From Lycium barbarum (lineage: Eukaryota > Streptophyta > Magnoliopsida > Solanales > Solanaceae), in contig NC_083343.1 of NCBI RefSeq assembly GCF_019175385.1, forward strand, positions 56,380,457 to 56,444,456: 64,000 bases of DNA, in the 5' to 3' direction. Shown piece by piece: positions 48,499-60,956 of the stretch (position 1 is its first letter; every line of letters starts with the position of its first letter). The translations under genes and the position numbers were made by a program. The notes beneath the pieces are model-generated. The model was not told where the DNA came from. It ran no database searches and was given only the letters and a program-made list of their open reading frames with translations.

Positions 48499-48719
48499 GT
48501 ATGTAAAGCATAATCAATAGCATATGAAATAACATAGTATGGATGAGTTATGAAATGAAAGAGCTAGGTATACCTCTAGCAATGTTCGTTAAACTTACTT
48601 ATCCTCTTTCTACTGGGAAACTTCCATTTCATACATTTGAACACATAGTAGTATCATACCCGACCATAGGGGTTCGGTGTCTTACGTACCCAGCTATAAT
48701 AAAGCTTGGTGTTAGACAT

Positions 48720-48855
48720 ACCTGGCCCTACCAAGGCTCAGTGTTATCCGTACATAGCTCTACCAAGGCTCAGTGTTATCCGTACCTGGCCCTACCAAGG
48801 CTCAGTGTTATCCGCACCTGGCCCTACCAAGGCTCAGTGTTATACGTACCCAACT
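48720..48855. repeat. 33-bp direct repeat array in LTR D
   Basis: Four units of ACCTGGCCCTACCAAGGC plus TCAGTGTTATCCGT. No unique spacers between units, so not a CRISPR. Diverged units of the same type occur in B (about 11850-11960) and G (62660-62765). Confidence 0.88.
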
Positions 48856-50693
48856 ACAGTGGTGTGCGTGCAATGGATATCGTACCCGGCCATATAGGCT
48901 CGGTGTCACAACATAGCATTCATACATTTATAATATACATAGGTATCGGAGAGAAACATTTCAACACTATCGGGGTGACACAAAGTCTATAAACTCCCGA
49001 TTTCTATTATTGAATCCCATCATCTTTATCGTCATCACTATTATCATTATCATCATCATCATTCTATTATCATTATCATCATCACTATTAGCATCGTCAT
49101 CATTATCATTATCACTAATATCATCATCATCATCACTACTATCATCGTCATCATTATCATTATCACTATTAGGAGCTTTTGCCAAAGTATCTCAAGAATA
49201 TTGTAAGTTATGAGCTTCTAGCGTCCCTAAGATTTGGACATTTTGGATATCTTGGATGGCATCTCTAAAATTGAACTCATCATCATAATCGATATCATTA
49301 TCATCACAAGAAACATTGTCAACAATATCAAGAAAATCTCGAGGGTCATGAGCTTACAACCTTTATAAGAATAGGAATAGCGTGAATATCTCGTATAGAC
49401 GCAAAATGAGGAAAAACATGTCTTTAGAAAGAAGTGCTAGCCTTACATACCTCTTTGTCTCCTTAACTCTATCAACTAAATGGTTCCCTTCGAAGCCGAC
49501 GATTCTACATTCAAGAGAATTCGTACTAAGATTAGATAATCGATAATATACTCAAGCTTAAGCTAGAGCTAATAAAAATTGGGCAGCATCTCCTTTGTTT
49601 ATACGACTTCCTCAAAATAATATAACAACTCCCAAACATCAAATACAACATTCATGATACCATAGTCAATAGCATCAACAAGTTCGACATTATTCAATTC
49701 TCAAATGTTCCTTTCAAGGTCATCCATAGCCATGACCATAATATAACACCTCATTCTTCCTCATATAATGTTTCTCCAATATTCTTAATATCATTTATAA
49801 CAAAATTATACTCATACTATCTCAAGAATTATTGTTCATGTCACACTACTATTCAAGAACACCATTGTTTCACATATGAGCTCCATATTCTACTTTCTTC
49901 CATAATCCGAGTCTCCCAACCATTCAATATTCTAAATAACATGAAATGATCATAAAACTTACCTTTGATTGTGTAGGAATGGGTTTTGGATGGAAATGCC
50001 TCATTTGGAGAAAACCCTAACTTCAATTCTGAGATTTTTTGCTACCATCAACCCTAGCTAGCAGTCTTGTACTTGATTCTACTAGTTTTTGGTATTTGAT
50101 CTTTGCTTTTCCTTGGATTCATGTAAATGAAGTGTGTGGAATGTTCTTGAGGTTTAGAGAGAAGTGGTGGAAATATGAAATGAGAAATGAGACTTGGAGT
50201 CCTTTTTTTATAAAAATTAAAACTGTCCGTTGGGAGTTATACGGACCATTATACGGTCCGTATAATTGACCGTATAACTACATCAGTGATGGACCTTCAC
50301 TGTAATGGTTATGCGGACCATTATACGGACCGTATAAATGGTCGTATAATTCACTTTTTCTCCAAATTTGTTCTCGTCGCTTCGTTTGATCTCCAATCCT
50401 TATAGAACCTTCTTAACACTTATTTAACATTTCATTAGCAATCTAAGGGGCGTTATAAATTCTCCCCAAGACATTATGAAATCAACATTAGCTCGGTACT
50501 TTGCAAACCCTTTTCCAAGACACAACTTAAGCTTGACATTCTTCAACAAATTCTCTTCTTTTGCCTCAAACGTCTTTGGAATCTCAATTAGAACCGTTAA
50601 GTACTACTTCTTACTTGTAGAAACATTATATACTTCTTACCTCGCGTTAGTCTATTTACTGTGCAACGACATGAAATTTTTCGAGGTGTAACA

Positions 50694-52199
50694 TTCTTCC
50701 CCCCTTTAAAAACATTTGTCCTTGAATGTTAAGTTCTCGGGAATCCTATAGAAATTTCGCCAGAGTTTCCCCTGTAATACAGCGCTACCATCATGTCACA
50801 ATAGTCCAAAATAACACTGCCACTCAGGGCTACGATGTCACAACGCACCATATGGCCACACACGACCAAAAGCATTAAAATTAAAGTCTAGCATTGCATA
50901 CCTGGGGCAACAACGTTTCATCTTGTACCTCTTTTGGGAGTCATCATTTTAATCCTCTGACACGCACTATCTATAACATTCCCTTTGAATAGTTGAAAAT
51001 GAGTTTTCTTCTTAGTAATGACTCTCGGTTGCGATACTCCCCCGATTCCTCAGAAATATCCTTTCAAGAGATATAAGTGAGTAACTTTCCTGATATGATC
51101 CTTGTTGATACTAGGACTCATCAATCCTTTTTCTTGCTCAATAATAGTATTAAGTTTCACATGGTTTGCTAATCTTTTCCACTTCCTTTCTTCCATATAA
51201 CCATGATAATGGTATTGATTCACATCTGTAGAGTCTAGATAAATTCAATCCGAGGTGTCCTGTCATAGGTGTCCGTCGTCGACTCATCAAAGGCCTCATA
51301 TTTTTCGAGAATTTCATAACCCTCTGGTAAACTTGTTGGAATTTCGCTATAACCATAATGCTACATGAATGAAAGTTTCAGGGTGTAATGTTCTTCTGGC
51401 AAAACCCCCTTATTCAATGATCTTATTGAATTCGTAAGCAATCTAACACACCCCAGGGCTACCGTAGGAAACATATAACATGTACTTATATCATATTCAG
51501 AGTATTGTCCCATTTTTCCTTAATGATAATTCCAACTCAACATTTCGACTCAATTTACCATATATTTTCCCTCAACTGACCCGGAGTATCACAACCACAT
51601 CTTTGTTGCTTACCTCTTACTTCTCTTTTTAAGTACCCAATTGGTTTCATTTTCGACATGTAAATACTTGCAGGTTACATAACGGTTCTGTGTGATTCGT
51701 GTATGAATATCTCTTCTTATTTGTAAACTCCCTTTCCTTGGGTTTGTTCTATTTTACGTATCTCATACATACCAAAACTCTTTTGTCTATCTATAGTAAC
51801 TTATCTCGTCATACTCTTTTCTTTCCTTTATTTGTCCCTTGATTATCACACCTTATATTCTACTATAGAAAACCTTAGGTCCCTTCGTAATTGTCACTTA
51901 TAAATCGCAATATCATTAACAAACGACTCTACCGTTAGTGCCTTTGTCTCTATTCAAGTGTAGCATCACTATCTTTTACAATATTCCTTGAGTTATTTTC
52001 TCTCAATGTCACGTTGTTCAAGGTCTTCACGAATGATTTCCAGTACAGTCTCAGATACCCGCTCGATTCTTGTTCATTTATTTACTAGCTATTAGACTCC
52101 TTTCCGCATAACTCTCACTTTTTGTTTTAGAGTCTATATCTCTCACATCTTAGGATTAATCATTTCAATCTCTACACTGGTATTTTCCTTACTCTCTTC
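50694..52199 (-). mobile_element. Internal 3' region of element D
   Basis: Polypurine tract, a few codons of the pol end (PKEVQDETLLPQ, near 50905-50945), then non-coding DNA. The part 51415-52199 matches 55340-56180 of element E in order (CAGGGCTACYGTAG, CTCAACTGACCCGG), so the non-coding stretch is a shared part of this family. No gag or RT seen here. E is inserted at 52199/52200. Confidence 0.7.
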
Positions 52200-52478
52200 T
52201 GTCACGACCCGACTAGGGGCCGCGATGGGTACCCGGGGCTAACCACCGAGCACCGCTCGTTCTATTACTCATTATATTTATTTAACGCTCTTTTATCGCC
52301 TTTATACTCAAATCATAAGAAAATCATATCTCATTTGGAAACATAAATACTTTTATATACATTGGCCTTTGGGCTATCGAAATCATATACATATATATAT
52401 ATACCTAATAGCAACCTCATGAGACCATATAACCCACACTGCATATCTACGAGCCTCTACTGGAGTGCTAGACATAAG

Positions 52479-52672
52479 GACGGGACAAGACCCCGTCATG
52501 CCCAAAATATACATGTACACAAAAGAATAATCATAAGAACCTCCGAACAATGGAGTGTTCTCAAATCAGCTGCTAGCTCCTATGAGTCTGGATGAAGCTC
52601 ACCTCCCTGTCTACCTGTGGGCATGAACACATCGTCCAAAGGAAACAGACGTCAGTACGAACATTGTACTGA
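52479..52672 (-). other. Conserved four-stem-loop block, LTR E
   Basis: HP1 TCAGTAC/GTACTGA (52652-52672), HP2 CGTC/GACG (52633-52651), HP3 TGTG-TTCATGCC-CACA (52616-52631), HP4 GACGGG-GTCTTGT-CCCGTC (52479-52497). Confidence 0.65.
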
Positions 52673-52810
52673 GTATGAGAGGCATAACAATGAAAATACG
52701 TCAATGAGATAAATAAAGCATCAATAAGGAGCAATTGTATATGACTGTAACTTATAGAAGAAATAGCACATGCTGACTTACTCATAATCATCATCATCAT
52801 CTCATGTATG

Positions 52811-52978
52811 CAATAATGTATAAGCTGCCCGTCCATATAGGTACGATGTGATAATGTATAAGCTACCCGTCCATATAGGTACGGTGTGATAATGTATAAG
52901 CTGCCCGTCCATATAGGTACGATGTGATATTGTATAAGCTGCCCGTCCATATAGGTATGGTGTGATAATGTATAAGCC
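52811..52978. repeat. 38-bp direct repeat array in LTR E
   Basis: Four units of ATAAGCTGCCCGTCCATATA plus GGTACGATGTGATAATGT, nearly identical. Open frames crossing it are repeat artefacts. Confidence 0.9.
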
Positions 52979-54974
52979 TGCGTCCAGGCCTCCCGCATCC
53001 GGGGTATAAGCTGCCCACTATAGTGGTGTGTATGTCTGCCCGCCTTAGCGGTGTCTGCTCGCCTTAGCGGTGTAATATTATCATCATGTGCATATCATAG
53101 GCCTATCATACTATTATCATAATTCATGCATAATAGCTCAAGGATAGTTATACTTTATCGAGGTGACATAAGGTCGTGAACCCTCGATTCCATTATGGAC
53201 ATTTATAAGTATTCTGCCTTACCTTGAAGGAAATAATATATGAGGTGAGAGTAAACAATAAATGACCTCATTAACGTTATAGGAACATCATATCATGAAC
53301 TCTAAAATCTCTATACTTTGACTTATCGTCATCATTATCGGGCTCATAACATATCTAATATCTCATATAGCTATTCATGAACATAGGCTCATAGTTTTTC
53401 CAGAATATAGAAGATTCATAGAGAAGAAAGGAAGTCGTACCATAGGATTCATGCCATATAAAGAAAGTACTAGCCTCACATACCTTTTTCGTTTAGCTAA
53501 TCTATCACTTGCTTGTTCTCCTTTGATGCCCACGTTTCTACCTTCAAGAGAAGTCATATGAACATCAGCCAATCGATTACTTAAACGTGCTTACTACAGC
53601 TAAGGAAAATTGGGCAGCATTTCCTTTGTTTATACAACTTTTCCCATATTCTATATCAACCCTTAAACATTCATAATAACGTTCACAATATCATAGACAA
53701 CAATCGTCATTCATCTATATTATTCACAATTCATAATCTCACTCCAATTTCCCCATAATCATGGTCATAAATCACTATTACGTTCTTTCACGTATAATGC
53801 TCATTCCATATTCTAAATGTCATTCATAACATGCTTACAATCACAACATATCCATATTCATGATTTATTCCCAACTACTACTCAACTATAGCACTATTCC
53901 CACATTTATGACCCATTTTCTATATTCTTCAACGATCCAAGTGTTTCAACTTCTCAATATCTTAAACATCATGAAAATATCATAAAACTTACCTTTGAAT
54001 GCGTAGGAACGGGTTTTGATTGGCAATACTTTACTTGGAGAAAAACCCTAACTTCACTCTCAAGAGAATCCTTGACTTGGAGGAACCCTAGTGAGCTTCT
54101 TGCACTTGATTCACTTGAATTCTTGATATTGATCTTTGCTTTCCTTTGAATTCTTGTGTATGAAGTGTGTATGGAACACTCTAGAAGCTTGGAGAGAAGT
54201 GGTGAAGTGAAGAGAATGAATAAAATGAAGTGGGATCACATATATATAATTGAACTAATTCAGCCCGTCGGGACTTCCACGGTCCGTGGAATATTGTACG
54301 GCTCGAGAAATCAGTTGTGGTTCACCACCAGGAGACCATCACCTCTGTTGGGTATTCCATGGACTAGTATACGATCCGTGGAAGGTTTCACGATCCGTGA
54401 AACATGGCCGTGGAACTCACAGCTTTTCCGAAGTTGTTCTCGTCGTTTCGTTTGATATCCAATCCTTATACAACCTTCTTAACACTTGTTTAATACTTCA
54501 TTAATGATCTAAACATCCCTATAGCTTGTCCTCAAAACCTTACCAAACAATCCTTAACACAAAAATTTACGGAACCTTTCCTAAACCTCACTTATACTCC
54601 ACTTATTCTTATCAATCCTTATTCCATCAATTCATATAGCTCCAAGATCTTAACGTACGCATTCTAAGACCACCAAATACTCGTCTTATAGTCTTAAGAA
54701 CTTCCTGTTATCCTTATGCTTGCATTGGTTCATTCACTATGCGATGACATGAAATTTCAAAGGTGTAACATCCTTCCCCCCTTGGGAACATTCGTCCTCG
54801 AATGTTAAACTATCCGGGGATTCTACGAATATTTTGCCAGAGTTCCCCCTGTAATATGGCACTACCATCCTGTCACAACAACTCATAATAACAATGCCTC
54901 ACAGGGCCACAACATAATAGCAACAGAATTTGGCCACACACGACCTGCAAGCATTAAAGGGAAACATACATACC

Positions 54975-55335
54975 TTATGATCTTGATATTTCGTCTCAAA
55001 TGTTTTCCGGGGCTGAAACAAGTGCGGACACTTGGATTTCATATTTTCTTCCGCTTCCCGAGTCATTCTTCTCGGTTGTTATTCTACCATAAGACCTTAA
55101 CTGAGGCTACTTCTTTATTTCGAAGTCTCCGTACTTGCCTATCTAATGTGGCAATGGGTACCTTTTCATAGATCAACGTTTCTGTTACTTGAACATCATT
55201 TACTAGCATGATCCTAGTAGGATTTCCACCATATTTACGAAGCATCGAGGCATGGATGGTAGATCTAACTCATAAGCCATCTTGCCTATTTTGCATACAA
55301 TATCATAAGGCCTAATGCATCGGGGACTAAGCTTC
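54975..55335 (-). pseudogene. Element E pol C-terminus (chromodomain region), decayed
   Basis: Minus-strand DNA aligns with the last ~110 codons of B pol (13740-14060): the region of [33 protein letters not shown] and the final chromodomain. Frameshifts and small deletions break it. It ends at about 55335, where the non-coding block shared with D begins. Confidence 0.72.
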
Positions 55336-57442
55336 CCTTTCATTCAGTGATCTTATTGCATTCGTAAGTTGTCACTCCCCAGGGCTACTGTAGTAAGCGT
55401 ATAGCATGCACTTATGTCATATTCGAAGTAATTATCCTATTTATCCCTAACAATAATCCCAACTCAACATTTCTACTCGATTTACCATATACTTTCCTTC
55501 AACTGACCCGGGGGTATCATGACGACACTATCCTATTTATCCCTAACAATAATCGTTCTTGCATGATTCGTGTACATACATATCTATAGATATACATGTA
55601 TCCATATCTGCATCCATATTCATAATCGTACTCATTTACATATCGTATCCATGGTCATATTCATATACATATCATTTACATAGCATGCCCGACTACGAAG
55701 GTTCGGTGTTTCGCGTACCCGACTATGACTAGGCTCGGTGATCATTCACACTCAAAAGTCTTTTATCTATCCGTAGCAACTTATCTCGTCGTGCTCTCTT
55801 CCTTCCTTTATTTTTTCCCTTGATTTTCATATCTTATGTTCTACCATAGAAAACCTTAGGTCCCTCTCTTAATTATCACTCATAAATAGCGATATCATTA
55901 ACAACGACTCTCCCATTAGTGCCTTTGTCTCTATTCCAGTATGACATCGCCGTCTTTTACACTATCCCTTGAGTTATTTGCTCTCAATGTCACGTGGTTC
56001 TAGGTTTCCACGAATGATTTCCCGTACAGTCTCAGATGCCTGTTTAATTTATATCCGCTCTGTTGTTAGTCGGTAGACTCATTTCTGTGCAACTCTCACT
56101 CTTTGTTTCAGAGTCCTTATCTATCACATCTTATGGTCCATTATTTCAATCTCCACACTTGTATCCTCTTTGTTCGCTTCCCCCCTTTAAGGGTTTTACT
56201 TGTACCATTCTCAAATCCGTCGCCTCACCTTCAAATCTTGAATTCATATACCCCTCACTATACTACATCTTTATTCATGCTATTTGTCATAGTCTATAGC
56301 TACAATAATTCATATGTGAAGTCATAACATACTCACCTTGCAGTCTTGTAACCAAATAATACAATCAATATAGCAATCCGAACAAGTATATATTTTCACT
56401 TCGCTCATCTGGTAGTTATGAGTCAATGTTTAAATCCGCTTCAATTAACAACTTTCTGCCCCATAGGGATGCTCACAATAGTAGTAGGTCTAGTTATCCA
56501 TACCATTCATACAATGTCACTTGCCCTCTTCTTCGGTGCGCAAAGTTCACTTGTAACGTCATCTTTGTTTTCCAGGGTCTAAGTCTCATATGCCCCTAAT
56601 ACCCCTCATGCCTCATATTCTTTTATTCTTGTTTTGCACTCAACACTGATTTCAAAACCAATCATAATCGTAGTATATTTATCGTTGATGATAGCTTTAC
56701 TCTATCGCTTTATTGTCGTACAGTAAACTCATAACTCATAATCATCTTTTTCTTTCAACTCTTTACTTCATATACTTTACTCGTTCTAACTTGGTTCAGG
56801 ATATTTGTAGGAGATACATTTTTCTTTTAGTCATAACACGACTACTTCTTAAGTGCGTGTAATTCGTATATTTCCTTTTCTCTCTATTCTCATTCTTACT
56901 CCTTTACATTCCTTCTTCCTCAATTAATCTTATTTCCTTCCCTTTTATGGTTAATCCTTTATTCTTCGCATGAGGAAATCTATTCCTAACTTAGTATCGC
57001 TTTGCCTTTTAGAATATACTGCCTTTGTACAATCCATTCTTTTTTTTTCTTTCGAGACTTCTTCTGTTCATCCTGATCATCCCCTCTCACCTTTATTATG
57101 TTGATCCTCCTCCTGATAATCATCCTATTTCGTTATTCACCTTTCTGTAGCCTTGGTCTTTTGCATCCGGCTAAAGATATCACTCATACTCTTGACTATA
57201 CTAATTACAACTATCGCTACTTGCCATATCACTTTTCTCTAATTTCTTTTTCAAGTGACTTCCCCCTTTTTGCTGGCTATCATTTCTGTCATTAAGGAAT
57301 CCCTACGCTGGACTTTCCCCTAACAAGGTCCTTTAATCTTTCTCATCTACCGTCCCGTGGCTCGCTTGCTGGTTTCACTCTTGCATTCACTCTTTATTCA
57401 TATAGAACATGCCACATCCTTAGTCGTTTCCTCGCTATACTT
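55336..57442 (-). mobile_element. Non-coding internal region of element E, with an LTR-like patch
   Basis: Aligns with D internal DNA (51415-52199) except that 55570-55740 carries a patch rich in CATATCCATATTC words and CCCGACTACGAAGGTTCGG units, which are typical of the hairpin-unit arrays in the LTRs. The rest, to 57442, is pyrimidine-rich with no gene recognised. Confidence 0.6.
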
Positions 57443-59225
57443 TGTAGTACACCTCAAAAATTTCCCCGTGAACGTACCACGAATAGACTAACGGAGAATA
57501 CGAGTATATGATGTTTTAAAGAGAAGGGAACGACGTTTGACGACCTTAAGCAAGATTTCAAAGGAAATGGGAACAAGAGATAGGTTATGTCTAAATTATA
57601 GGTTTTGAAGACTTGAAAGTCGCAGATTTGCACTTTGGCCCAGTCGACCGTAAAGTGAAATACGGACCGTAAAGTGGTATACGGCCCGTAAACCACCATG
57701 TCGTATTTCAATTCACAAAACTTCAACTTTCTGTCTAATGTTTAAATGGTTAAATACGACTTGGAATACGAACCGTAAATTGAAATATGGCCCATAAACC
57801 GTGATCGTAAATCACCATAATCCTTAACATACCTTTCTGGTGTTGATATGCTTAAATACGACCACGATATACGGCCCGTAAACTGGAACACGGACCGTAA
57901 ACTGGGTTTACGACCACTGTGCACTTCAGTCACTGTTCATTCCGGATTAGATTTTAAGTCATTAAAAGGAGACCTAAGCTCATTCAATTCATTTCATCTC
58001 CACGATATTTCTCTCTAGAAACCTCTAGAATGCTCTCTACTCTTCATCACAAGAAAACCAAAGGAAATCCATGATCAATAACACCAAATCCATGAAATAA
58101 AGTGTATGAGACCTAACTAAAGTTCATCTCTCTCAAGAAAACCCAAAGGAAGTGAAGTAGGGTTTTGGTGCTAGAGGAGAAACTCCACTCAAGACTTTTT
58201 CAATCATCATCTAAGGTAAGTTTCATGACTAAACCATGTTGTTTAAGGTATTGTAAGGTTAAGATACTTGAATTGTAGAAAGACATAGGAAATGGGTCAT
58301 TAATGAGTGAATAGTGTTATGTTTGGATGGTAGTCGGATTGAATCATAAAATGTTGGGGTGTTGTGATTGTGAATACGTTATATATGATATTTAGGCCAT
58401 GGAATAAATGTGATACATGAGAAAACGCGATAGTAAGCTATAACCATAAATGTGGAGAAATTTAAGAGAAATGGTGGATTGTGGTCAATGTATATGAATG
58501 ATGATTGTTGATTGCAATATTGTGAATGTTGTTGTGAGCGTTTGGGAGTTGATATAGAACATGGGAAAAATAGTGTAAACAAAGGAGGTGCTGCCTAATT
58601 CTCCCTAGCTTTAGAAAGCCCGTTCTTATAATTTCTTAGCTAATGACGATATAAATTCTCTTGAAGGTAGAACGTGTGCATTAAAGGAGAACACGCAAGC
58701 GATAGCTTAGTTAAACGTCAAAGGTATGTAAGGCTTATCCCTTCCTTCAAAGGCATGAATCTTTCAAACATTCCATGGTACTCCTATATGATGGAGCTTA
58801 TGAGTCCTTAAATATACTAAATTACATACGAGCATGATAATGATGATAATGAGTTGAAGTATAGGGATTCGATAGTTCATGATATGATGATCCCGTAAAA
58901 CTGATGATGTCATTATTGATAACACTCACCTTATGCACTATTTCCTTCAAGGTGAGGCAAAGTACTCATAAATGTTCATAATATAATCGGGGGCTCACGA
59001 CCTTACGTCACCCCGACATAGCCATGGTTGTCTTCAAAGTCTAATGTATACCCCTAATGCTAAATGTGAAATGATGTAAGTCATGGTATGTTTATAAGAT
59101 GATCAATAATGCTAACTTATAATATGCTTATGTTATGTATGAATATGCCAAGCTATGATAAGATTGTGATACGTTCATGAGATGTGTAATAGTGATGGGT
59201 AATGATTGATTATGTGACGATGAGA

Positions 59226-59392
59226 TTCCACCGTGCCTAGATGGCCGAGCATGTCACCGCTAAGGCGGGCTGCATATGGTTCCACCGTGCCTAGATGGCC
59301 GGGCATGTCACCGCTAAGGCGGGCTGCGATGTTACACCGAGCCTAGAGGGCCGGGCATGATCACCAATAGTGGGCGGCATATGATGGTTACC
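59226..59392. repeat. 54-bp direct repeats in LTR F
   Basis: Two nearly identical units, CCACCGTGCCTAGATGGCCG plus GGCATGTCACCGCTAAGGCGG, and a third diverged one. Each holds two small hairpins built on GGCC/GGGC and CCGC/GCGG words. Confidence 0.85.
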
Positions 59393-59614
59393 CGGACGTG
59401 GGATAATGATGAGATATGTGATGTGACAAGATATGTGATGTGATGAGATATGCAATGTAACGAGATATGTGATGTGATGACATATATACCATGATTATGT
59501 AAAATATGATATATGTACAAAAATGTATTTGCTTATAACACTCTTGCAGGCTATATCTTTCTCTCATGGCTCACGACCCTCCTATTATATTTATTTCATT
59601 CTTGTCTTGCATAC

Positions 59615-59808
59615 TCAGTACAATATTCGTACTAACGTCCGTTTTCTTTGGACGCTGTGTTCATGCCCACAGGTAGACAGGGAGGAGAGCTCGACCCAGA
59701 TTCGTAGTAGCTGTCAGCCGATTGAAAGCACTCCTTTGTTCCGGAGGTGCTTGATTACTCTTTTGTGTATATTTGTATATGTTGGGCTCGATGGGGTCCT
59801 GTCCCGTC
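59615..59808 (+). other. Conserved four-stem-loop block, LTR F
   Basis: HP1 TCAGTAC/GTACTAA (59615-59635, one mismatch), HP2 CGTCC/GGACG (59636-59654), HP3 CTGTG-TTCATGCC-CACAG (59655-59672), HP4 GATGGG-GTCCTGT-CCCGTC (59790-59808, one G-U pair). The only copy on the plus strand. Confidence 0.65.
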
Positions 59809-60082
59809 TATGCGTTTTGTACTTCCTTAGAGGCTCGTAGATACTCAGTGTGGGTTATGTGGTCTAATAAGGTCTCTATGGTATAATTGTATATATTATT
59901 TTGTTAGCCTAAAGGGCTTATGTATATGAAACTATTTATGTTCACAAATGAAAGATGACTTTCTTATGATTTGAGTATAAAATCGATAAAAGAGTCGTTA
60001 ATGAGCATGATGAGTAGTAGAACGAGCGGTGCTCGGTGGTTAGCCCCGGGTACCCGTCACGGCCCCTAGCTGGGTCGTGACA

Positions 60083-60956
60083 ACTTTGTATTACAGTTCT
60101 TGTTGTGCTTTCATTATACCTTGATCATAATCAACGCTATAGAGTGCCGCTTCTTGATCCCATTCACAAGCCCGCTTACGAAATAGAATAAATCTCGTGA
60201 AGTAAGCATACTCAACCTGTTACTCTTTCTAATCAGTTCTATTACGCTTACCATATAAATTGTTTCACCAACGTATTCTCATTCATCATAACCCTTCGTA
60301 TTCGTACCTCTGTCTCCGGGTACTGTTACTTTATTTACTAGTAAACTTATCGTATCTTACTCACACTTATTCGTCCAATCAATACTCCAGTACCACACTC
60401 TATTGGAGTTACCCTTTCTCTTCCATGTCATGTTTTAGTACTACCAAGAATTTCTCTTTACCGTATCAATGTCGCTCTTATAACTACTGTTACTACCAAT
60501 TTAATGGTATTTAACTCATCTCGTGTAGTTGTTAATGATACTCCTAGCTTAATCCTGTCCTGCCATTACCTTGTTGCACAACATCTCTTCTCGTTAGAAC
60601 ATGTCACAAGCTTATATCTTATCTCCTTTAGATTCTAGGAAATTTTTTGGCAGAGTTTCTCTTGTAAACATAACAATCCCAAACCTGCACATAGCCCAGA
60701 AAAACACGTCCGATGTCTCAATGGGACATATATCGGAACACACATAATACGTAAACGAACAACACAAGATCACTTACCGTTAAAGGATATAAATACTAGT
60801 GCTTGTCTCATAAGTTGTGCCTGCACAATCGGTGTAGGATTCCAATATCTATATGCATACCCATATTATTTATATTCACTCCCTATCAATCAGCTCCCTA
60901 TCCTGGCTATCACTAGGTTACTAACAAATATAGCCATCTCAATTTGTCGGATTGGC
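60083..60956 (-). mobile_element. Internal region of element E, 5' part, non-coding
   Basis: Continuation of element E beyond LTR F. No coding sequence recognised; AT-rich with short pyrimidine runs, up to the point where the gag/protease remnant begins. Confidence 0.55.

Larger units (their letters stand above)
47964..50693 (-). repeat. LTR D, 3' LTR of a chromovirus-like element
   Basis: 2,730 bp, minus strand start TGTTACACCTCG at 50693, end GGGGTGTGACA at 47964, inserted in the fold-back arm; left flank AATCC. A polypurine tract and decayed hairpin (50711-50730) follow at 50694, so this is a 3' LTR with internal sequence to the right; the partner is off the window. Contains four 33-bp direct repeats (about 48720-48850), an ATC-rich run (49015-49170), splice-donor-like sites, the palindrome cluster (50240-50345) and the four-stem-loop block (48272-48498). 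Confidence 0.88.
52200..54770 (-). repeat. 3' LTR of element E
   Basis: 2,571 bp, start TGTTACACCTTTG at 54770, end TCGGGTCGTGACA at 52200. Same family as LTR F (57443-60082, opposite strand). Holds four 38-bp repeats (52811-52978), palindromes (54278-54415), a TATATATA run (about 54239-54250) and the four-stem-loop block (52479-52672). Confidence 0.9.
57443..60082 (+). repeat. Solo LTR F (2,640 bp), opposite strand to element E
   Basis: Plus strand start TGTAGTACACCTC, end GGGTCGTGACA; matches LTR E in family. Flanks share ACTT (57439-57442, 60083-60086), one base short of the usual five. No polypurine tract or primer site next to it, so solo. Contains palindromes (57645-57910), splice-donor-like sites (58213-58220, 58720-58737, 58947-58956), 54-bp repeats (59226-59392), GATATGTGATGTGA repeats (59410-59485) and the four-stem-loop block (59615-59808). 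Confidence 0.82.

Noticed and set aside
48720..48855. Possible CRISPR-like direct repeats
   Set aside because: Units are head to tail with no unique spacers, inside a plant LTR; a simple tandem array.
48967..49185. Asp/Asn-rich open frame on the minus strand and its Ile/Ser-rich plus-strand partner
   Set aside because: Both are translations of ATC trinucleotide repeats inside LTR D, with no domain or flanking gene structure.
47964..54770. LTR D and LTR E as the two ends of one element
   Set aside because: They are different families and each is followed on its right by its own polypurine tract, so both are 3' LTRs of separate elements.
57443..60082. LTR F as the 5' LTR of element E
   Set aside because: F is on the opposite strand to E and has no primer-binding site or polypurine tract beside it.
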